NCBI GenBank assembly: GCA_047973235.1
Contig: JBKEBP010000142.1
Coordinates: 1-25,307 of the forward strand
Length of the DNA stretch: 25,307 nucleotides
Reading direction: 5' to 3'
Source of the DNA: Aequitasia sp047973235
GTDB taxonomy: Bacteria; Bacillota; Clostridia; Lachnospirales; Lachnospiraceae
Shown here: piece by piece, positions 1 through 7,307 of the stretch
How the letters are laid out: each line of letters starts with the position of its first letter
How positions within the stretch are numbered: the first letter of the stretch is position 1
Program-made: the position numbers and the translations under genes
The notes under the pieces: generated by a model
Seen by the model: only the letters and a program-made list of their open reading frames with translations
Told to the model about the DNA's origin: nothing
Database searches by the model: none

Positions 1-155
1 ATTTCGTTCGCATACGTCGTATTTTGACCTTGCAGTTCTTCTATATACGATATCAACTCATCTTCATTCAAGTCCTCATCACCAACTAATGAGCCGAGTG
101 TATCACTATCTGCTGATAACAGCATCTGCAGTACATTATACTCAAACTCTCTCAT
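1..155 (-). CDS. Unidentified protein, N-terminal fragment (cut by window edge)
   Basis: An open frame reads from an ATG at 155 to the left edge, giving 51 codons of an acidic peptide that begins MREFEYNVLQMLLSADSDTL and continues with a Glu/Asp-rich helix-like stretch. The composition is that of a real soluble protein, not of an AT-rich chance frame. Upstream of the ATG is only a weak purine stretch (GTGGAAAAC). It could be the N-terminal part of a regulator, but I do not recognise the family and assign no function. The remainder lies outside the window. An opposing plus-strand frame at 89-337 overlaps it and looks like a chance frame. Confidence 0.55.
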   Translation of the reverse strand, partial: MREFEYNVLQMLLSADSDTLGSLVGDEDLNEDELISYIEELQGQNTTYANE

Positions 156-345
156 GTTTTCCACTCATTACATTATTATCTTTTTACTCGCTTTTCTATT
201 CTAAAATACCTTTAATTTCATTAGGGTTTGTATATGCGTTTTATGACATTTTACAGCTTAGTATGATGTACTTCAGTTCTATAAATATGGGCATGTATTC
301 TTGGGTATTTTTCTCATTTATGCTTTTGATTTGTTGATTTTCTGC

Positions 346-378
346 AATAAAAAAAGTGCTGATTTCTTCAACACTTTT
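346..378 (-). terminator. Intrinsic terminator of the tRNA-Gln/tRNA-Pro unit
   Basis: Arms at 352-362 and 368-378 pair over 11 positions with one mismatch and a 5-nt loop. On the minus strand the stem is followed by a run of seven T (349-355 on the plus strand are A). It lies directly behind the 3' end of tRNA-Pro. Confidence 0.75.
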
Positions 379-384
379 AAGTCA

Positions 385-458
<74 letters not shown>

Positions 459-468
459 TATTTGATTT

Positions 469-498
469 TAAGAGCAAAACTGCTTCGTTTTGCTCTTA
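469..498. repeat. Perfect 12-bp inverted repeat between the two tRNA genes
   Basis: TAAGAGCAAAAC (469-480) and GTTTTGCTCTTA (487-498) are exact reverse complements with a 6-nt loop. The hairpin starts one or two nucleotides after the 3' end of tRNA-Gln and ends about 10 nt before the 5' end of tRNA-Pro. No T-run follows on either strand, so it does not look like a terminator. A role in separating or processing the two tRNAs is an inference. Confidence 0.8.
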
Positions 499-499
499 G

Positions 500-570
500 C
501 TACGGATAGAGGACTTGAACCTCTACTAACAGAGTCAGAGTCTGCTGTGCTACCATTACACCAATCCGCA
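500..570 (-). tRNA. tRNA-Gln (anticodon CTG)
   Basis: A 71-nt cloverleaf on the minus strand has acceptor arms TGCGGAT/ATCCGTA (one G-U pair) and discriminator G. The anticodon stem GCAGA/TCTGT encloses the loop CTCTGAC, giving anticodon CTG for codon CAG. The T-arm includes GTTCAAGTC. CCA is not encoded. It is the first gene of a two-tRNA transcript. Confidence 0.95.
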
Positions 571-594
571 TTATTGCTTTAACGAACACACTCT

Positions 595-622
595 ATTATA
601 TCAAAATGTTTCGGAAAAGCAA
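595..622 (-). promoter_or_regulatory. Promoter of the tRNA-Gln/tRNA-Pro unit
   Basis: On the minus strand, TTGCTT (622-617) is followed after 16 nt by a perfect TATAAT (600-595). This places a start about 18 nt upstream of tRNA-Gln. It lies between dapL and the tRNAs, so the tRNAs need not depend on readthrough from the dapL operon. Confidence 0.65.
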
Positions 623-642
623 TATCTTTTTTGTATTCTTTT

Positions 643-1857
643 TTACATTTCTTTTATTCTTTTGATTGCAGCTACAGTATTTTCATATGTACCGAATGCT
701 GTTAGTCTAAAGTAACCTTCACCACTAGGCCCAAATCCGGAGCCCGGTGTACCAACTACGTTAGCATTTTCAAGTAAATTATCAAAGAAATCCCATGATG
801 ACATGCCCTTTGGAGTCTCTAACCAGATATATGGTGCATTTACTCCGCCGGATACATTATATCCTGCATCTTTAAGTCCCTCATAGATTACTTTGGCATT
901 GTTCATATAGTATCCTACCTGTGCCTTTAGCTCTTTCTTTCCACTTTCAGTATAAACAGCTTCACCTGCTCTTTGAACAATATACGGTGCTCCGTTGTAT
1001 TTAGTTCCGTGGCGTCTTGCCCATAGCTGGTGAAGAGTAACTCCGTCTTTCATGATGTCCTTTGGAACCACTGCTGCCCCAAGTCTCACACCTGTAAATC
1101 CTGCATTCTTAGAAAAACTTCTAAGCTCGATTGCACATGTTCTAGCGCCTTCGCATTCGTATATAGTATGCGGAACATCATCCTCTGTAATATACGCTTC
1201 ATATGCGGCATCATATATGATTACTGCACCCACTTTATTAGCATAATCCACCCATTTTTGAAGCTCTGTTTTTGTAATAGTAGATCCCGTAGGATTATTT
1301 GGAAAGCATAGATATATTATATCCGGTGTTTCACTCGGAAGTTCAGGTGCAAAGTTTGTCTCCTTTGTACAAGGCATGTATATGACATCGCTCCACTTCT
1401 CTGTTTCAGGATTATATGTTCCTGTTCTTCCTGCCATTACATTTGTATCAACATAAACCGGATATACAGGATCACATACAGCTATTTTATTGTCTTTTGC
1501 AAATATCTCCTGGATATTTCCGGAGTCGCATTTTGCTCCATCCGAAATAAAAATCTCGTCTTTGTCTATATTGCAGCCTCTAGCGGCATAGTCGTTATCA
1601 GCCATAGTACTCCTTAGGAATTCATACCCAAGGTCCGGTGCATAACCGTGAAATGTTTCTGCATTTGCCATTTCATCAACTGCCTTATGCAGCGCATCTA
1701 TTACGGTTGGAACAAGTGGTTGTGTTACATCACCAATCCCTAATCTTATAAGTGTATTGTCCGGGTTTGCCTGTTGATATGCATTAACCTTTTTACCAAT
1801 TGTCGAAAACAAATAGCTTCCCGGTAACTTCAAATAATCTTCATTAATCTTAAACAT
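643..1857 (-). CDS. dapL: LL-diaminopimelate aminotransferase
   Basis: The 404-residue protein is a fold-type I PLP aminotransferase of full length for DapL. It converts tetrahydrodipicolinate plus glutamate directly to LL-diaminopimelate, the short route to lysine and peptidoglycan DAP. Visible marks are GIGDVTQPL near residue 40, DPVYPVY near 129-135, the CFPNNPTGS segment at 184-192, the cofactor aspartate in IIYDAAYEAY (D216), and the Schiff-base lysine in SFSKNAGFTGVRLG (K250) with its downstream arginine. The ATG at 1857 has AGGAGA 7 nt upstream. It is the last gene of the fprA-glnA-ANTAR-dapL operon, only 10 nt behind the ANTAR gene. Its product consumes glutamate, which fits a nitrogen-related operon. 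Function is well supported by motifs. Confidence 0.96.
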   Translation of the reverse strand: MFKINEDYLKLPGSYLFSTIGKKVNAYQQANPDNTLIRLGIGDVTQPLVPTVIDALHKAVDEMANAETFHGYAPDLGYEFLRSTMADNDYAARGCNIDKDEIFISDGAKCDSGNIQEIFAKDNKIAVCDPVYPVYVDTNVMAGRTGTYNPETEKWSDVIYMPCTKETNFAPELPSETPDIIYLCFPNNPTGSTITKTELQKWVDYANKVGAVIIYDAAYEAYITEDDVPHTIYECEGARTCAIELRSFSKNAGFTGVRLGAAVVPKDIMKDGVTLHQLWARRHGTKYNGAPYIVQRAGEAVYTESGKKELKAQVGYYMNNAKVIYEGLKDAGYNVSGGVNAPYIWLETPKGMSSWDFFDNLLENANVVGTPGSGFGPSGEGYFRLTAFGTYENTVAAIKRIKEM

Positions 1858-1867
1858 GTATTCTCTC

Positions 1868-2410
1868 CTATGATGTTGTTAATATTGTTTTAGCAGTATA
1901 TACCAATCCTTTGCCGGTATTCATACTGCCTTTTTGCAAATATCTGTGAGCTTCTTCTTCCGTCATGTTATTTCGTTCCATCAGAAGCGCTTTTGCTTCA
2001 TTTATTAGTTTCTTCTCTTCATCGTTTCTAACTTTCTTCTCTTTTTTGGCCTTTCGCCTTCTGACGTCTATTGTATCCATCATCATATTGACAGTACTTA
2101 TCAGTTCATAGGCTTTTATCGGCATCGTAAGCCCCATTATGCCATCAGCAGTTCCACTGCTCCATTTATCTCGTGAGGCAACCAGAAGCATCTCTATTTT
2201 ATCTGATAAATACTCCCTTAGTTCGCTAAATATCATATCAGACATCTTATAACCACATATAATAATGCCATCATCAAGAAGTGCCGCTTGTCTAAGTGCC
2301 TCTGCTCCGGTGGTGCAGACGCCTTTAACTTCTATACCTTGCCTAACCAGCAGGTTTCGAATTCCGGTTGCATTGTCTTTATTAGGAAATACAACTATTA
2401 TCCCGAACAA
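1868..2410 (-). CDS. ANTAR-domain RNA-binding regulator with degenerate receiver
   Basis: This 180-residue protein has a receiver-like N-terminus (about 1-112), a basic helical linker (115-132) and a C-terminal ANTAR domain (about 130-178, containing EAKALLMERNNMTEEEAHRY). ANTAR proteins bind paired RNA hairpins and prevent transcription termination. The receiver has lost the phosphorylation apparatus. The usual acidic pair is replaced near F8-P9, the phospho-acceptor position in IIICGYKM is glycine (G53), and the conserved lysine before the late proline is methionine (M96). It should therefore be regulated by something other than phosphorylation, such as ligand or partner binding. The start is TTG at 2410 with GGAGGTG upstream. 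It sits between the glutamine synthetase gene and dapL. An ANTAR gene beside glnA is known in clostridia, so a nitrogen role is plausible. No ANTAR-type twin hairpin is seen nearby. Confidence 0.88.
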   Translation of the reverse strand: MFGIIVVFPNKDNATGIRNLLVRQGIEVKGVCTTGAEALRQAALLDDGIIICGYKMSDMIFSELREYLSDKIEMLLVASRDKWSSGTADGIMGLTMPIKAYELISTVNMMMDTIDVRRRKAKKEKKVRNDEEKKLINEAKALLMERNNMTEEEAHRYLQKGSMNTGKGLVYTAKTILTTS

Positions 2411-2446
2411 GTCTACACCTCCGTTAGTTTTTTTAAGTTATTCAAG

Positions 2447-3778
2447 TTAAATTCGATGTAAGTATCTGTTAACTTCCCACTCACTTATACTTTTTGCATA
2501 TTCATTGTATTCTTTTCTTTTTTCACTAATAAGTGCATCCGAAAACATTTCTCCCAGTGTTTGTTTAACGAAGTCATCCTCTTCAAAAGCCCTTAATGCT
2601 TCCATTAAATTAAGTGGTAATGCCTCAATGCCCTCACCTCGAATATCTTCATCCGACATCTTGGAAATACTTTTGTCGACAGCCTTTGGTGGTTCTATTT
2701 GATTCTTGATACCATCAAGTCCTGCGCGTAAGCATACTGCAAGTGCGAGGTATGGATTAGCTGAGGAATCCGGACTCGTAAGCTTTATTCTGGTGTTCTT
2801 CTTCCTATCCATTGGTATTCTTATAAGCGAATTGCTATTTGAAGCTGACCACGAAATATATGTTGGTGCTTCATAGCCTGAAACCAATCTTTTGTATGAA
2901 TTAACTGTCGGATTAGTAATAAAGGTTATTGCACGAATATGCTTTAATATTCCTCCAATGAAATGATACGCTTCTTTACTTAAACCATTTGCATCATCAT
3001 CACTGCTAAATACATTCGCGCCGTCTTTTAGTAAATACATTGCCGTATGCATTCCGGACCCGTGTTTACCCTCTATTGGTTTCGGCATAAATGTGGCATT
3101 TCGACCATGTCTTTTAGCAATAGTCTTAATAACCATTCTAAAAGTCACTATATCATCAGCCATGTCCATGGATTTTCCTTCTTTGAATTTGATTTCGTGC
3201 TGAGCCGGTGCCTTTTCATGATATGATCCTTCTGTTTCAAATCCCATTTCCTCAAGCGTTAGTACCATATCTCTTCTGGTATTCTCGCCTCTATCTTGTG
3301 GCCCCAAATCAAAATAGCTAGCATTTTCGTTTGAATTGGTCGTTGGCAGCCCATTTTCATCTACCTCAAATAAGAAAAATTCACAGTCAGGCTTAACCAT
3401 AAACTCATATCCCATGCTGGCTGCATCTTTTATTGCTTTCTTTAGAACATCCCTAGGATCCAGTTCAAACGGAGTGCCGTCTGCCTTGCATACGTCACAT
3501 AAAAATCTTGCAACCTTTCCTTGTTGTGGTCTCCATGGAAATATCTCAAATGTATTAATATCCGGATGTAAAAACATTTCCGCTTCTTCCATCATTGCAT
3601 AATTTGCTATGGAGTATCCGTCGAAACAAATTTCGTTGTTGAGTGCCTTTTCAAGTTGCCCCGGTGTAATGGCCATATTTTTTAGGCTTCCGAATGCATC
3701 CGTAAACTGTAATCTAATAAACGCTACATCCTCTTCTTCAATCAGTGTGGATATTTCCTCTTTAGTATGCTTTTTCAT
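2447..3778 (-). CDS. glnA: Type I glutamine synthetase family protein (divergent)
   Basis: The 443 residues have the length and motif order of the GSI-alpha type. They include the latch segment FDGYS at 52-56, DCEFFLF at 131-137, YHEKAPAQHEI at 186-196, ATFMPKP followed by GSGMH at 241-244, NPTVNSYKRLVSGYEAP at 289-305, LIRIP at 318-322 and NPYLALAV at 341-348. The family makes glutamine from glutamate, ammonia and ATP as a cytosolic dodecamer. Several normally fixed positions differ. FDGSS is FDGYS, the feedback arginine near 62 is Met, the metal-ligand glutamate at 131 is Asp, and the RxExR segment reads RIKLT (K332, T334 in place of Glu and Arg). Other ligands (E133, E188, E195, H244) remain. 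The ATG at 3778 has a good GGAGA site and lies 12 nt behind fprA. It may be a true GS with altered kinetics or a regulatory paralogue. Confidence 0.9.
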   Translation of the reverse strand: MKKHTKEEISTLIEEEDVAFIRLQFTDAFGSLKNMAITPGQLEKALNNEICFDGYSIANYAMMEEAEMFLHPDINTFEIFPWRPQQGKVARFLCDVCKADGTPFELDPRDVLKKAIKDAASMGYEFMVKPDCEFFLFEVDENGLPTTNSNENASYFDLGPQDRGENTRRDMVLTLEEMGFETEGSYHEKAPAQHEIKFKEGKSMDMADDIVTFRMVIKTIAKRHGRNATFMPKPIEGKHGSGMHTAMYLLKDGANVFSSDDDANGLSKEAYHFIGGILKHIRAITFITNPTVNSYKRLVSGYEAPTYISWSASNSNSLIRIPMDRKKNTRIKLTSPDSSANPYLALAVCLRAGLDGIKNQIEPPKAVDKSISKMSDEDIRGEGIEALPLNLMEALRAFEEDDFVKQTLGEMFSDALISEKRKEYNEYAKSISEWEVNRYLHRI

Positions 3779-3790
3779 AGCTAGTCTCCT

Positions 3791-4990
3791 CTAGAATGAT
3801 TGTACAATGGTTTCTGCAAGTTTTTCTATTTCAGGAAATTGTGATTTCTTTAGTGCTGACTCTATCGTGATCTCATCATCTAGAATCATCATATTTTTCA
3901 TGCATTCAAGCTCTGCCTTAATAAGCTTACCGGATACCGGCACCCAAGTACCGTTCTGAATGATGGCAACTTTTCTATTCTGCACATTTAATGCTTTCAT
4001 ATCGTGTAAAAGGTCCGCCATCTTTGGAAATATTCCGTTATTATAAGTCGCGCATGCAATTGCTATATGACTATATTTAAATATCTCCGAAATCAGCTCA
4101 TTAACATGTGTTTTTGATACGTCGTAGATTTTAATATTGCTTATCCCTTTATCAGCTAGTGTAACTGCTAATTTGTTTGCCGCCTGCATAGTGTGATTAT
4201 ATACAGTCCCACACAGAATCAAAACGCCATCTTCCTCCGGCTCATACTTACTCCACTTATCATATTTATCAATGAAATATTCAAGATTATTTCTCCAAAT
4301 CGGACCATGCAGCGGACAAATCATACTTATATCAAGTGAACATACTTTTTTTAAAAGCGTCTGAACCTGCATACCATACTTACCGACAATATTTGCGTAA
4401 TATCTTCTGGCTTCATGAAGGAATTCTTTCTCAAAATCTACCTCATCATTAAATAACACGCCATCAATGGTTCCAAATGTTCCAAAAGCATCTGCGCTAA
4501 ACAGTATTTTTGACTTTTCGTCATAACTTACCATAACCTCCGGCCAGTGTACCATAGGAGCCATCATAAATTTAAGTGTATGTGCTCCGAGACTTAATTC
4601 ATCACCTTCTCCAACAATCATCATTCTATCTTCAATGTCGATTTCAAAGAACTGATTTATCATTTTCTTCGTCTTAGTATTTCCGACAAGTTTCATGTCC
4701 TTGTATTTATTTAGTAGTAGTTCTATACACCCTGCATGATCGGGTTCCATATGGTGAATAACCAGGTAGTCAATCGCTTTTTCACCCAGCTCACTATCAA
4801 TATTTCCTATAAATTGCTCCACAACTCCGGAATCTACGGTGTCTAAAAGTGCAACTTTTTCGTCATTAATAATATATGAATTGTAAGAAACACCTTTAGG
4901 TAGTGGAAATAAATTTTCAAAAAGTTCAAGTCTTTTATCGTTGCATCCAACCCAAATGATGTCGTCTGTTATTCTCCTTGTAGCATTCAA
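3791..4990 (-). CDS. fprA: Flavodiiron protein (A-type flavoprotein, FprA family)
   Basis: The 399-residue protein has a metallo-beta-lactamase-like diiron domain (about 1-250) and a flavodoxin-like FMN domain (about 253-399). All expected iron ligands can be seen: HMEPDH at 80-85 (H80, E82, D84, H85), H148 in VHWPE, D167 in SADAFG and H228 in PLHGP. Such cytosolic class A enzymes reduce O2 to water and/or NO to N2O, using rubredoxin or F420-type donors, and protect strict anaerobes. No rubredoxin domain is attached, so a separate donor is needed. The start is TTG at 4990, preceded by AGGAGG at 8 nt. It is the first gene of the operon and has a consensus promoter. Grouping with a GS and an ANTAR gene is unusual for a defence enzyme. 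NO versus O2 preference cannot be read from the sequence. Confidence 0.95.
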   Translation of the reverse strand: MNATRRITDDIIWVGCNDKRLELFENLFPLPKGVSYNSYIINDEKVALLDTVDSGVVEQFIGNIDSELGEKAIDYLVIHHMEPDHAGCIELLLNKYKDMKLVGNTKTKKMINQFFEIDIEDRMMIVGEGDELSLGAHTLKFMMAPMVHWPEVMVSYDEKSKILFSADAFGTFGTIDGVLFNDEVDFEKEFLHEARRYYANIVGKYGMQVQTLLKKVCSLDISMICPLHGPIWRNNLEYFIDKYDKWSKYEPEEDGVLILCGTVYNHTMQAANKLAVTLADKGISNIKIYDVSKTHVNELISEIFKYSHIAIACATYNNGIFPKMADLLHDMKALNVQNRKVAIIQNGTWVPVSGKLIKAELECMKNMMILDDEITIESALKKSQFPEIEKLAETIVQSF

Positions 4991-5026
4991 TTTAGTGTCC
5001 TCCTGTACAAACTTTCCAACTAATAT

Positions 5027-5055
5027 ATTATAAACAGTTTGTTTATATATGTAAA
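5027..5055 (-). promoter_or_regulatory. Promoter of the fprA-glnA-ANTAR-dapL operon
   Basis: On the minus strand TTTACA (5055-5050) and a perfect TATAAT (5032-5027) are separated by 17 nt. The start would fall about 30 nt upstream of the fprA TTG codon, leaving a short leader with AGGAGG and no attenuator or ANTAR-type hairpins. Confidence 0.8.
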
Positions 5056-5060
5056 GCCAA

Positions 5061-5102
5061 TTTAATAACCGGATTGTTGACTTTAATAACCGATTTGTTG
5101 AC
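5061..5102. repeat. 21-bp tandem direct repeat between two divergent promoters
   Basis: Two head-to-tail copies of a 21-bp unit occupy 5061-5081 and 5082-5102. They begin TTTAATAACCG and end TTGTTGAC, and differ at only two positions (19/21 identical). The 21-bp period equals two helical turns, so a protein would meet both copies on the same DNA face. The end of the second copy forms the -35 hexamer of the plus-strand gene, and the first copy ends 6 bp from the -35 of the minus-strand operon. A regulator binding site is the likely meaning. Confidence 0.75.
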
Positions 5103-5126
5103 TTTTGGTACTCTAAACTGTAGAAT
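5098..5126 (+). promoter_or_regulatory. Promoter of the EIIC-EAL gene
   Basis: TTGACT (5098-5103) and TAGAAT (5121-5126) are spaced by exactly 17 nt. The -35 hexamer overlaps the end of the second 21-bp repeat. The expected start, near 5133, coincides with the first possible ATG at 5132. Either the transcript is leaderless or translation starts further down. Confidence 0.7.
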
Positions 5127-5131
5127 ATAAA

Positions 5132-7300
5132 ATGACTATTTTTATGGATTATTGGTTAATGATGGGGGCATCAATGGGGAAAAGGATAACTGATTACTTT
5201 AGTAATTCACTTGTTATACGTTCAATACATCGAGGATTAACATTAGCTATACCATTTTTGATAATGGGATCATTTGCTTTGCTTTTAAATAATTTTCCGC
5301 TAGAATCATATCAGATTTTTATTAAGGAAACATTTCTAAACGGTATTATTTCCACTTTTTTTGTAACTTTATATAATGTAACTCTTGGCTCGCTTACCTT
5401 TATTATTATTTTGACTATTAGCATTTCTTTTGGTCAAATTATAACATCTAAGCTTTATTTCTTGTATCCGCTTATAGCACTGCTTAGCTATATTGCTTTC
5501 TGCGGTGGTATGGATGATCCTGATATAAATATTTTTGATGCGACTTGGATATTTACTGCAATGGTCATTACCATGGTGTCATCTGCTATTTTTCGTACTT
5601 GCGAAAAACATATTGATAACAACCGTAAAAACAATAAAGGTATCAAATTTTACTCTATGGGTGCCGGATATTATTTTAATTTAGCCCTTGCTTACATTGC
5701 ACCTCTTGTCATTATCGTAAGCTTGTTTGCAATGATAGGTATGGCTCTTAGGTTATCTACTGGAAATGCTAACATAACAAACTTTGGTTCCCTCATTTTT
5801 CTAAAGTTATTCGAGAAAATGGGACGCAGTTTATTTAGTGTATTATTATATGTTGTCGTCGTTCATTTACTCTGGTTCTTCGGAATTCACGGAACTAATA
5901 CATTGGAAGCCGTAGCCATAGATTACTTTAAACCGGGCATAGAAATCAACCAACAACTCATCGAATCAGGTCAGGCACCTACCGAAATTTTCTCACGAGT
6001 ATTCTTAGACTCATTTATTTTTATTGGAGGATGCGGTTGTGCTCTTGCCTTAACCATTGCCATTATTATAAGCAGCAGAAAGAAGCATACCCGAAGGCTT
6101 GGTCTCTTTTCATTACCTACTGTTCTTTTTAATATCAGCGAAATTCCAATATTCGGATTTCCGGTAGTGTTTTCAACTAATATGTTTATTCCATTTTTAA
6201 TAACTCCGGTTATAATTACACTTACAAGCTATGTTGCCATGAATACAGGCCTTGTACCTATGCCTATAAATGAAGTAGGATGGACAGTCCCTATTATAAT
6301 CAGCGGATATCAGGCAACCGGGTCGATAGCGGGTGGTATCCTTCAATTATTCAATTTACTCATAGGTATACTAATATATATGCCGTTTGTGCGAATTTCC
6401 GAACATAGTCAAGTTACCAAGTATAGAAATATTGTTAAACAAATAGAGCTGGACGCTTTCGATGCCGAAGAAAAAGGCACAGGATTACTACTGCTTAGTG
6501 ATTCCTATAAATACAATTACTATGCTAAGACACTTGCTGAAGATTTACGGACAGCACTTGCTAATCAAGAGCCGGTACTATTTTATCAACCTCAGATAAC
6601 AAACACTGACACATTGCATGGAGTGGAGGGATTGCTTCGTTGGCAGCATCCAAGCTTCGGATACATAGCACCACCAGTATTAATCATGCTAGCTTCAGAG
6701 TCAGGTTTCCTCGATGAATTGACCTATTATCTTATGGAACGTTCTATCGATGATGGAACAAAGATGGTTAAAAAGATGAACCGGGAAGTTCATATTTCTA
6801 TTAATATTTCACCGAAACATATGGAAAGTGAAGAATTTCTTGAGCGAACACGCAAATATACATCAGATGCAAAAAAGAACGGCATTCAACCTGTTTTGGA
6901 ATTTACAGAGCGCACTGTAATGTCTGCCGGTGAAGAACAACTGGAGAAAATTAAAAAATTACAAAGTGAAGGTAACGAATTTAGCATAGATGATTTTGGT
7001 ATGGGAAATAGCTCTATTTTAAGATTACAGGAAAACAGCTTTGACGAAGTAAAACTTGATGGCTCCTTAGTTAAGCAGCTCACCCAAAATGAACGTTCTA
7101 AGGAAATCATTTCCAGTATAGTTAAGCTTTCTAAAAGCTTGAATTTCAGAATAGTTGCTGAATATGTTGAAACCAAAGAACATAGAGACAGGCTGGAAGA
7201 AATAGGTTGTTATATTTATCAGGGGTACTACTTTAGCAGAGCTCTTCCTATTGATCAGTTACTTGATTATCTATCCGTTTTCACAACACGTTCAAAATAA
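5132..7300 (+). CDS. PTS EIIC-like membrane domain fused to EAL c-di-GMP phosphodiesterase
   Basis: The 722-residue protein has a permease domain of the lactose/cellobiose EIIC type (about 15-425). Many hydrophobic segments, the WFFGIHGTN signature (248-256) and the SEIPIFGFPVVFS segment (336-348) show this. A cytoplasmic EAL domain (about 465-715) follows. EIIA and EIIB domains are absent, so no phosphorelay residue is carried. The EAL residues needed for cyclic di-GMP hydrolysis are present: E499 (EGL for EAL), N558 in INIS, E593 in FTE, D620-D621 in IDDFG, K641, E677 in AEYVE and Q697 in QGYY. It should therefore be an active phosphodiesterase at the membrane, possibly gated by a sugar. 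Start choice is uncertain. M1 (5132) sits on the predicted transcription start, while M15 (5174), after a GGGGG stretch, leaves a normal leader. The gene is monocistronic with a strong terminator. Confidence 0.92.
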   Translation: MTIFMDYWLMMGASMGKRITDYFSNSLVIRSIHRGLTLAIPFLIMGSFALLLNNFPLESYQIFIKETFLNGIISTFFVTLYNVTLGSLTFIIILTISISFGQIITSKLYFLYPLIALLSYIAFCGGMDDPDINIFDATWIFTAMVITMVSSAIFRTCEKHIDNNRKNNKGIKFYSMGAGYYFNLALAYIAPLVIIVSLFAMIGMALRLSTGNANITNFGSLIFLKLFEKMGRSLFSVLLYVVVVHLLWFFGIHGTNTLEAVAIDYFKPGIEINQQLIESGQAPTEIFSRVFLDSFIFIGGCGCALALTIAIIISSRKKHTRRLGLFSLPTVLFNISEIPIFGFPVVFSTNMFIPFLITPVIITLTSYVAMNTGLVPMPINEVGWTVPIIISGYQATGSIAGGILQLFNLLIGILIYMPFVRISEHSQVTKYRNIVKQIELDAFDAEEKGTGLLLLSDSYKYNYYAKTLAEDLRTALANQEPVLFYQPQITNTDTLHGVEGLLRWQHPSFGYIAPPVLIMLASESGFLDELTYYLMERSIDDGTKMVKKMNREVHISINISPKHMESEEFLERTRKYTSDAKKNGIQPVLEFTERTVMSAGEEQLEKIKKLQSEGNEFSIDDFGMGNSSILRLQENSFDEVKLDGSLVKQLTQNERSKEIISSIVKLSKSLNFRIVAEYVETKEHRDRLEEIGCYIYQGYYFSRALPIDQLLDYLSVFTTRSK

Positions 7301-7307
7301 GTTGAAT

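Noticed and set aside
89..337. Plus-strand 82-codon hydrophobic open frame
   Set aside because: It overlaps the minus-strand gene start at 155, has no ribosome site and has the composition of AT-rich chance sequence.
469..498. Spacer hairpin as a terminator of tRNA-Gln
   Set aside because: The minus strand continues with AAATCAAAT and no T-run; a normal terminator exists after tRNA-Pro.
4991..5026. ANTAR target hairpins in the leader of the fprA-glnA operon
   Set aside because: The predicted leader is only about 30 nt and contains no paired hexaloop stems.
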